This document shows positions 8,829 to 15,355 of a stretch of DNA of 15,355 bases, one piece after another. This DNA comes from Terana coerulea (lineage: Eukaryota; Basidiomycota; Agaricomycetes; Polyporales; Phanerochaetaceae), in the NCBI GenBank assembly GCA_024811115.1, contig JAKOGH010000409.1, positions 1-15,355 on the forward strand, given 5' to 3'. The position numbers were made by a program, and so were the translations under genes. The stretch's first letter is position 1. Every line of letters begins with the position of its first letter. The notes under the pieces are model-generated. The model did not search any database. It saw only the letters and a program-made list of their open reading frames with translations, and had not been told where the DNA came from.

Positions 8829-10420
8829 CGTCGCAGGTGGATCCCCAAGGGCAAGCTTCTCGACTGCACGGTTGACTGCATTCGGGAGGCGCACGAAGTC
8901 GTCCGCAGCAGTGGTGATGGCACCAGCTTCAAGGAGTGCATGACGCAAATCGTCCAGGAGATCGGCAGGGTCTTCAATGCCGACACAAAGACGGATGAGA
9001 TTCTCAGGAAGACCGCGAGCCGCGCGTGTAGCTGCATCAATAGAAGCGTGCCTAACGTACGTGGTCAGTTGCTGGTCCAAAGCAGTGATGGAAGGCAGAC
9101 ATACGACATGACGCAAGGCATACTGATGAGACTGTTCACAGCGCCGAAGCTGACACTAATGCCCCATAAGCGTGTCGCACCTACGATTCGCTCGCTAAGT
9201 TCTTTATCCCCGGTCTCGAAAGACAGGACTGCGCCATAACCTGATATCGGGTACAAGGTGAGCGTACTCTTATGGATCACAACGCCTTAGAACATACCAT
9301 CGGCGATACGCTCGTGAATCTCTCTTCCTGGATGGTTGGGCAAGCCAGGGTAGTGCGTGACAAAGCCAAGCTTCTCGAGCATTTGAGCCACAAGCATCGC
9401 GGTCGACTGTTGCCGATCCATACGAATGGCGAGGGTTTTGGTGCCGCGCAGGAGCAGGAAGGAATCGAAGGGGCTAAGGGCATTGCCAGCCGCGTTGATA
9501 GTGAAAGCCATTTTCTAAAGCGGCAGTTTAGAGAGCAGTCGCGCTTACGGGATCTTACACTCACCTTGGCCAAGTCCTCTCTGTTGCAGGTGATAACTCC
9601 CGCCATCAAGTCGTGATGTCCGCTCAGGTACTTCGTAGCACTGTCATACACAACATCCGCCCCGTGCTCTAGCGGCCTCTGCAGATATGGGCTCATCATG
9701 GTGTTGTCGACCACCACCACAGCGTCTTCGCACTTCTCCTTGACCATAGCGCTGATGCTTGCAATGTCCACAATCTTCAGGAGTGGGTTGGTAGGGCTCT
9801 CCAAGAGAACCATCGCCGTCTTCCCAGGGTTCAGCACGGGAAGGATAGATGCCGGTTTGGTGGTATCGACATGGTGCACGGTGACGCCGACGTGCGTGCG
9901 GAGGTAAGCGAGCAGTCGGTTTGTGCCGCCGTAAAGGTCGTCTCCAGCAATGACTTCGTCTCCAGGCTTCAAGATACGAGTAATGACGTCGAGAGCAGCC
10001 ATTCCGGAGGAGACCACGAAAGCATGGCTCGCGGACGAAATCTTGGCGAGGTGGTGTTCTGAGGGAGTGGAAGTGGTTAGCGACTACTGTTGGACGAAAG
10101 CTCCGGCAGGCTCGGATAAGGATCAAGACAATGTTCAAGCCACTTTCACGGCACAATGAAGTACGCAGGCAGGCTAACTCACCCAGGTGGGTTCTGGTAG
10201 GGTTTCCGCTCCTCGAATAATCGTACTCTCCGCCTACACCCTTGAACGTAGCGGTCTGGTAGATCGGGACGCTGGAACTGCCGTGCTGATCCTTGTGGGC
10301 GGCATTGGGGTTCTCTACGGTGGCACAAAGAGTGGAGAACTTGTAGGGTTTGCGCTGTGTGGATAGAGACGGAGACTGCGGGGTAGGGGGCTCATCAAAG
10401 CTAGCTCTGTCGAGGCCCAT
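7060..10420 (-). CDS. Fused cystathionine beta-lyase / mevalonate kinase, 11 exons, 910 aa
   Basis: Inferred exons (minus strand) are 10420-10183, 10058-9565, 9514-9298, 9240-9105, 9051-8739, 8682-8375, 8321-7953, 7898-7808, 7749-7636, 7577-7418 and 7352-7060. They sum to 911 codons including TAG. Introns are 124, 50, 57, 53, 56, 53, 54, 58, 58 and 65 nt, all GT-AG. Residues 1-436 form a PLP-dependent Cys/Met lyase and residues 437-910 a GHMP kinase of the mevalonate kinase family. The join lies inside exon 5 (9051-8739), which has no stop: the lyase tail (CVGIEDPADLLDDLRHALLE...) runs through VEKLALGDPPAT straight into M437-KRQ and then SAPGKVILFGEHAVVHG. The start is the first ATG in frame (10420); the frame is open upstream to about 10573 without ATG. 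A 29-codon upstream frame (10592-10506) sits in the leader. Confidence covers the exon model; whether the product stays one polypeptide is untested. Confidence 0.82.
8829..10420 (-). other. STR3: Cystathionine beta-lyase module (STR3/metC-like), residues 1-436
   Basis: This module would cleave cystathionine to homocysteine, pyruvate and ammonia in methionine synthesis, using pyridoxal phosphate. Visible family marks are EYDYSRSGNPTR in exon 1, SSGMAALDVI (residues 96-105), LLESPTNPLLK (164-174), VVVDNTMMSP with the cofactor-ring aspartate D197, and SATKYLSGHHD with the Schiff-base lysine K222. The end is also intact: LWGISVSFG...SLISMPCVMSHASI, then RLCVGIEDP. At 436 residues the length suits a complete fungal enzyme. 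Intron 9297-9241 contains an in-frame TAA (9289-9287), but removing it yields HERIADGYGAVLSFETGD, which matches the family without a gap. Beta- versus gamma-lyase activity cannot be settled by eye; beta-lyase is favoured by overall similarity to fungal STR3/metG. Confidence 0.85.
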
Positions 10421-10505
10421 CTTCGCGAAGGGCGTGTAGAGTAGTGAAGCACAAGAGAGAGCAGCAGTAGTTTTGAGGACTGCAGGAGTCGTTCTCAGAC
10501 CACTT

Positions 10506-10592
10506 TCAGCAGGACGTGGTCGAGAGATGGAGGTTCGAGTCAAGAAGTCTCGCCACCTTTCTTGGCGCTTCAAGCTTATTGCGTTGAATCAT
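10506..10592 (-). promoter_or_regulatory. Possible upstream ORF in the leader of the fused lyase/kinase gene
   Basis: An ATG at 10592 opens 28 codons ending in TGA at 10508-10506, in a different frame from the main start at 10420. A TTATAA-like site at about 10634-10629 lies just upstream and could set the transcript start close to this ATG. Whether it lies in the mRNA depends on the true start site. Confidence 0.3.
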
Positions 10593-12492
10593 AATCACAC
10601 CATGTCCCGCGCGCTAAACGCTATCCCGTTATAAGCGTCCGGTCATCCCCACAGCTCCGAGTCTGTGCCCGAGGCCTGCATGACCTTCCCACATCGTCAA
10701 GGCCACAACCGCCAGGAAATCGAACAGAACGTGAATATCTGGGCCTTGGCTCTCAGTAGTTTATGCTCTACATGCAATGCCTCAAATTTACTTGCTGAAA
10801 CGTAAGTACTAGCTAGTAAATCGTGCAGGCCCAAGCTTTCTCAAAGGAGACTCCCATGCATGTTCAAAAGCTCCGAGATGTGAGAAGTCATCAAATAGTG
10901 CTGCTACGGTGCCTGGATTTTTGTCGCTCATAGCTGTTATTGAAGTGCGTATCGATTCAGATTTCCTATCTCAGTGGGACACCGCAGCTGTATTAAGATT
11001 CGTAGACCCACTGTCGCACGTACGGCTATTGCGTTTGTAAGTTGGTCTGAATAAAACTAGCTACTTCTTTCTCTGCTATGGGGCTTTCTGCGACTTCGCA
11101 TTCAGAGATACGAAGAGCCCGTCACGGTTCCCTTCCACTACGCTTTTCTTACCAGCAGCGCTTCCCATTATACTTACAGGTTGCTTACAGGTATACTTAC
11201 ATGCTCCGTTCCACGAAGACATTTCCCCGCCTGAGCCGAAAGCTAGAAAATGCTCCTGCACTTCCTGATTGTGCTCTACACGTCGGGTATGATGATTACA
11301 AGGGAGTGAACGTTTCAACTACTCACTCCCAACCCCGTCCTGCGCTCGAGCGCTCGTAAAAGTCGGCCATCACCATGGCGGGAAAATAAACGTCAACTGC
11401 CGAACGCCACAAAGCCATCGGAAATTCGGAGTCAGACTTGCAACCACGCGGCCGGCTCACAGCCGCCTGTTTCCTGCTTTGCCCCTCCATCCACGTTCAT
11501 CTGGTCATATAGTGCTCGGAGCAGTTGGACCAGATTTGCAGACCTCCCACGAAAACGACGAGCGAGCAACCGGGCCTACATTCGGCTTAGGTACTAGTTC
11601 CCACGCGAGATCGACTTTTTCTGACTTGGTGAGAGCCTGGATTTCTGGTTGAACACCACCGGTGTTTCACGATTGATCACCGTCATGTCAGCTTGTACTG
11701 ATCATGCTTACAATGTGGCAGGTGTCATACCATTCTGCCCTGGTGACGTGGCCACGCACAATGATGTAATTTCCATTGTAGCCAGAAGTCGACTGCCAGT
11801 GAGCATTCGCTGTAATAGCTCCCTGTACCTTGCAGCCGAAGTGATCACAAATCACGCGGAGCGGTCTTAACAATACATTGTTGAAAATACATGGGACTTC
11901 TGTCTAACTATGTGTGCCTCGGCACTGGGACGATGGGCTTGTTGGGCTGAAGCGCTACTTTCCCGTACGTGGTCCTTTCAAGTCCCATCCGGTGTGCGAC
12001 AATTTATGTAGTACAAGGCTCCTCATAGCGTGTGCTGACTCCAAAACACCTCATGGACGCAAATGAACCGGCGCATTCCGGCCATTGACCTCGGCGGACG
12101 AAGACCGGTTTGCCTCCGATGGACCGGAAGGGCGCGTCGGACAGTGTCGCCGCTCTCAGTCGCCTACGTCGAAGGGCCGTATAGCAGTGCAAGCCATCGC
12201 CGTGGGCTTCTTACCTTAATGGTGATCGTCGCCACAGTCGGGGGCACCCATTGACGCGGTCTGCCTGGCTCAACACCGTACCCGGCAGATAATTCAAGTC
12301 CCGATGGAGCTGCGTCTTCGTGAACTCTGGCTATCTTCCGCGGGGATAAAAATGCAAGGCGCATTTTCTGTACACCGAATGCGCGCGACGCACTGGTCAT
12401 GAGCTATGTGGTGGTTCCCTTGCTGCAACGAGCAGACACCATCTCGTCATTTCCGTTGGCCCTGGCAGACTAGGATACTCATCAATATGCCG
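10593..12492. other. About 2-kb gap between divergent genes
   Basis: This separates the minus-strand lyase/kinase gene from the plus-strand terpene synthase, so it holds both promoters. Open frames here are short and unconvincing on both strands (for example a 40-codon frame from ATG 10680 that ends at a GTAAGT). I see no tRNA, no long inverted repeat and no recognisable domain. Confidence 0.5.
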
Positions 12493-12497
12493 CCAAT
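12493..12497 (+). promoter_or_regulatory. CCAAT motif upstream of terpene synthase 1
   Basis: CCAAT lies about 56 bp upstream of the TATA box at 12553, a spacing compatible with a core CCAAT/TATA promoter. A five-base match alone is weak evidence. Confidence 0.25.
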
Positions 12498-12552
12498 GCG
12501 AATTGACAACAACGGTTTGGTCCACACAACGGGTTGGGGAGCCATGTACTTG

Positions 12553-12560
12553 TATAAAAG
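12553..12560 (+). promoter_or_regulatory. TATA box of terpene synthase 1
   Basis: TATAAAAG lies 76 nt upstream of the ATG at 12636. The paralogue at the right end has the same octamer at nearly the same distance, which supports a real core promoter element. Confidence 0.6.
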
Positions 12561-12635
12561 CTCATGCTGGTGCGGCACTGGTCCTTAGCAGCAACGAACG
12601 ACTACCTCCACACTTCTGCACATCTTCCTCCAACC

Positions 12636-13804
12636 ATGTCTCACACCTCTCCAAAGACCTACCTCCTCCCGGACCTTCACGTCATCTGCCCTTGGAAAGG
12701 TCGCTTCAACCCCCATCATGAGGCAGCGGCTGCAGCCTCCTCCCAATGGGTGCTCAGCTTCAATGCTCTCAAAGGGAAGAAGCTCCAATTCTTCAAAGAG
12801 GGTGGCAGCGAGCTGCTTTGCTCCTGGGCGTATCCGTACGCCGGAGTCGAGCAGTTGCGCACCTGCTGCGATTTCGTCAATCTCCTCTTCACCATAGACG
12901 AGATCAGCGACGATCAGAACGGAAAGGACGCGACGGCCACGGGAAACATCGTCCTCAGAGCTATGACTGACGATAGCTTCAACGATGGGTCGGTCCTTTG
13001 CCGCATGACCAAAGAGTGAGTTATTGCTGGTACCATATCCCGATGATACACATTGCTTATGAGCTAATTCCAGCTTTGTCAAACGTTTCTTCCCGTATGC
13101 TGGCCCCGCCACCACCCGCCGCTTCATTGAGCATACCGAGAACTACGTGCAGGGCTTTGGCAGAGAGGCCGAGTTGCGCGAGAAAGACGTGGTCCTGGAT
13201 GTAGCCTCCTACGACCCGCTTCGCCGCGAGAACAGCGCCGTCCGCTACTGCTTCGGGCTATTCGGATACGTCTTGGGCCTCGATCTCCCGGATGAAATCT
13301 TTAAGCACCCGGTGTTCATGGAAATGCACCTGGCTGCGGTGGACATGGTCACCTGGGCGAACGTGAGTTTACAGCGCTGCGCTGCACATCAAATAACCAT
13401 TGCTAATGCTTGCAAAGGACGTCTACTCGTACGACATGGAGCAGTCCATGGGCCATCTGACCAACAACATCCTGACGGTTCTCCAGCGCGAGAAGAACGT
13501 CGACCTCCAAGGTGCCTCAGACCTTGTCGGCTTACATTTCAGGGAGCTGGTCCGCAAGTTCGAGGACAATAAGACCAACCTGCCTTCGTTTGGAAAAGGG
13601 CTGGACAACGTCGTTGCGTAAGTACCACAACGCCACAATCAGCCGCTCTCTCATATCTTTGGCAGGCAACACATCACAGCTATGGAGAACTGGGTGGTTG
13701 GGAATCTAGAGTGGAGCTTCGAAACACGCCGATACTTTGGAAAGAACCACCTCAAGGTCAGGGGAGACTTTGGTCGTAGAGCTCTCCCTCCTCGGGCGGC
13801 TTAA
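12636..13804 (+). CDS. Sesquiterpene synthase 1 (class I terpene cyclase)
   Basis: This enzyme would ionise farnesyl diphosphate with bound magnesium and cyclise it to a sesquiterpene; the exact product cannot be read from sequence. Exons are 12636-13015, 13074-13362, 13418-13617 and 13666-13804; introns are 58, 55 and 48 nt. The product has 335 residues, normal for basidiomycete cyclases. The aspartate-rich metal motif is DEISDD at D88-D93 (a D-E-x-x-D variant of DDxxD). The NSE triad is [10 protein letters not shown]223/S227/E231, split by intron 2 after N223. LRRENSAVR resembles the pyrophosphate-sensor region and ETRRYFG the C-terminal RY pair. ATG 12636 is preferred over the in-frame codon region from 12564 because it follows the TATA box at a suitable distance and gives the usual N-terminus ([11 protein letters not shown]). 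Confidence 0.93.
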
Positions 13805-14115
13805 GCACGGGACCCTTTCCTCAGACCGTTTGAGCCGCCAATTAGATTGCGCTTACTGCGGTGTTATCTGTTCCGGTCAAATCTGTTATGCTCTGTAACA
13901 AGATGTTCATTCCATTCGTACTGTCGTTCTCAAATGTCATGATACAAGGTTATTCTATTTAAGGCGGCCACGGAGCAATTTCCCCACAAGATTGGCTGAT
14001 TCAAGGTACGCGGAGTGAAAAGGTACGGGAGGTTATTGGACGGCTTGATAGTGGCATCTTCCGGCACAGATATTAGCAGATGTAAGCCGCATGCGCCCAC
14101 TGACATACCAATGAT
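13805..14115. other. Intergenic region between convergent terpene synthases
   Basis: About 310 bp shared by the two 3' ends. It is presumed to hold both 3' UTRs and polyadenylation signals. I see no open frame of note, RNA gene or repeat. Confidence 0.5.
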
Positions 14116-15232
14116 TCAGTCCTCTTCCTCGGACGTGACTTCCACGGGGCGCAGCATGACCACGCGTGTACGCTTGACCTCCGCGTGAGCGGGGCCGAAG
14201 TACCTCTGGGTCTCAAAGCTCCATTCCAGGTTACCAATCACCCAGTGTTCCATGGCGGTGATGTAGCCGGCTACGGCCGTATCTACGGCAAGTCCCCAGG
14301 ACGGGAGCGTCTTCTTGAGCTCGGTGAACTTGTCCATAAGCATCTTGAAGTGCTCGCCAGCGAGGTCAAAAGCCGTTTGCAAGTCGACGCCCTTCGCCTC
14401 CATGAGGACCGTGATGATGTTGTTGCCCGTGAGGCCTTTGGCCTGCTCCATGTTGTAGGAGTATACGTCCTGTGAATGCGATGTCAGACAGGCTTAGACT
14501 TCGTTCCGGACATTCGGGGAACTTACGTTAGCCCAGCAGACCATGTCCGCCGCTGCCCAGTATAAGTCCATGAAGACAGGGTCCTGGAAGATGTCATCCG
14601 GGAGGTCGACGCCTAGAGCGAACTCAAATAGGCCGAAGCATAAACGGATGGCGCTGTTCTCCCGCCGGAGAGTCTGGAAAGCGGCCATATCAAGGACCTC
14701 GTCTCGCTCGCGTAGTTCGGCTTCACGAGCCACCGCCTCCACGTAATCTTCGCAGTGGCCCAGGAACCGCTTGTAAGAGTTCGGTCCACAAGACTTCAAG
14801 AGACGAGCTCTGAACCTACACAGCTCCGTCAGCAGGCACTTGAAGTCCAAGCGATCGCATTACTTACTCCTTTGTCATCTTCGCCAAAGCGGAAGCGTCC
14901 TCCCACTCGGGATCGCGCATAGCTTTCAAGAAGACGTTGCCGGTCGAGCGGGCATCCGCGCCGTTCTGGTCATCGCTGACTTCATCAACGACGAAGAGCA
15001 GGTTGACGAAGTCGCAGCATGTCCGGAACTGGTCGTAGTCGGCATACGGGTAGGTATGAGAGACGAGGAGCTCGTTGCTGCCCTGGATGAAGAAGGCACG
15101 CTTCCTATCCGTGAACACGTTGTAGCTGTTGATCCAGACAGAGGATTCGCGGGCAGCGGCAGCGTAGTTGGAGTTTGTAGAACCCTTCAGAGGGCAGACG
15201 GCGAGGAGGTCGGGTAAGACGAAGGAAGGCAT
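14116..15232 (-). CDS. Sesquiterpene synthase 2 (class I terpene cyclase), paralogue of the first
   Basis: A class I cyclase expected to act on farnesyl diphosphate in the cytosol. Exons (minus strand) are 15232-14868, 14815-14527 and 14469-14116; introns are 52 and 57 nt. The product is again 335 residues. The metal motif is DEVSDD (D83-D88) and the NSE triad NDVYSYNME has N218, S222 and E226. LRRENSAIR and ETQRYFG occur as in the first gene. In the C-terminal third the two proteins agree at roughly 60% of positions by eye, and their first two introns sit at the same places. This copy lacks the third intron, running unbroken through [12 protein letters not shown]. It ends in an acidic tail (VTSEEED) absent from the first copy. 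The pair lies tail to tail, consistent with an inverted local duplication. Confidence 0.93.
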
Positions 15233-15310
15233 AGTGTGTCAGAGGCTTGTGCGATTGGATTGGATTCGAGTAGCTGGCAGGGAGCTGTTAGTTTACGTTC
15301 TTTTTCCAGG

Positions 15311-15318
15311 CTTTTATA
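15311..15318 (-). promoter_or_regulatory. TATA box of terpene synthase 2
   Basis: On the minus strand TATAAAAG lies about 79 nt upstream of the ATG at 15232, matching the arrangement in the first synthase. Confidence 0.6.
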
Positions 15319-15355
15319 CCACTGATGTGACGGCAACAGCGCTCTGAGTTGTAGT

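Noticed and set aside
8685..9239. 184-codon plus-strand open frame opposite the lyase/kinase junction
   Set aside because: Shadow of the minus-strand coding exons; it runs across three real introns and resembles no family.
9287..9289. In-frame TAA within the lyase coding region
   Set aside because: It lies inside a 57-nt GTATGT...ATCAG intron (9297-9241). Removing it aligns the flanking sequence with the lyase family without a gap, so it is not a real stop.
10680..10801. 40-codon open frame ending at a GTAAGT
   Set aside because: No acceptor gives a sensible continuation and the product is unrecognised; likely chance.
1..15355. CRISPR array or prokaryotic operon structure
   Set aside because: No spaced direct repeats or ribosome-binding sites. 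Introns, TATA boxes and a spliced tRNA show eukaryotic nuclear DNA.

Overview
The window is a stretch of nuclear DNA from a filamentous basidiomycete, most likely an Agaricomycete of the wood-rotting type. This is inferred from the many 48-65 nt GT-AG introns, the basidiomycete-style sesquiterpene synthases and the gene content. No species is recognised.

Layout, left to right. (1) An ERG3-type sterol C-5 desaturase (248-1460, +, 4 exons) with one extra A that breaks exon 1. (2) A poorly resolved stretch (1461-3650) with a plausible four-exon gene of unknown function and an open segment without a start that ends at a splice donor. (3) A decayed F-box/LRR-type gene (3652-about 5130). (4) A tRNA-Arg(CCG) with a 7-nt intron (5755-5834, -). 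(5) A repeat island: a 763-bp foldback element (6038-6800) with a 138-bp TA-flanked MITE (6803-6940) abutting it. (6) A large gene on the minus strand (10420-7060, 11 exons). It encodes a complete cystathionine beta-lyase followed, in the same frame and the same exon, by a complete mevalonate kinase. (7) A promoter-rich gap of about 2 kb. (8) Two paralogous sesquiterpene synthases, tail to tail (12636-13804 +; 15232-14116 -).

Functionally, the window joins early isoprenoid supply (mevalonate kinase), a late sterol step (C-5 desaturase) and two class I terpene cyclases that would draw on the same farnesyl diphosphate pool. The most unusual observation is the cystathionine beta-lyase/mevalonate kinase fusion. 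The exon carrying the junction has no stop codon, both enzyme domains look complete, and the kinase's own initiator-like Met is kept at the join. A consensus splice donor (GTGAGT) a few codons past the join could produce a lyase-only form. I am not aware of a described enzyme of this kind. It needs transcript evidence.
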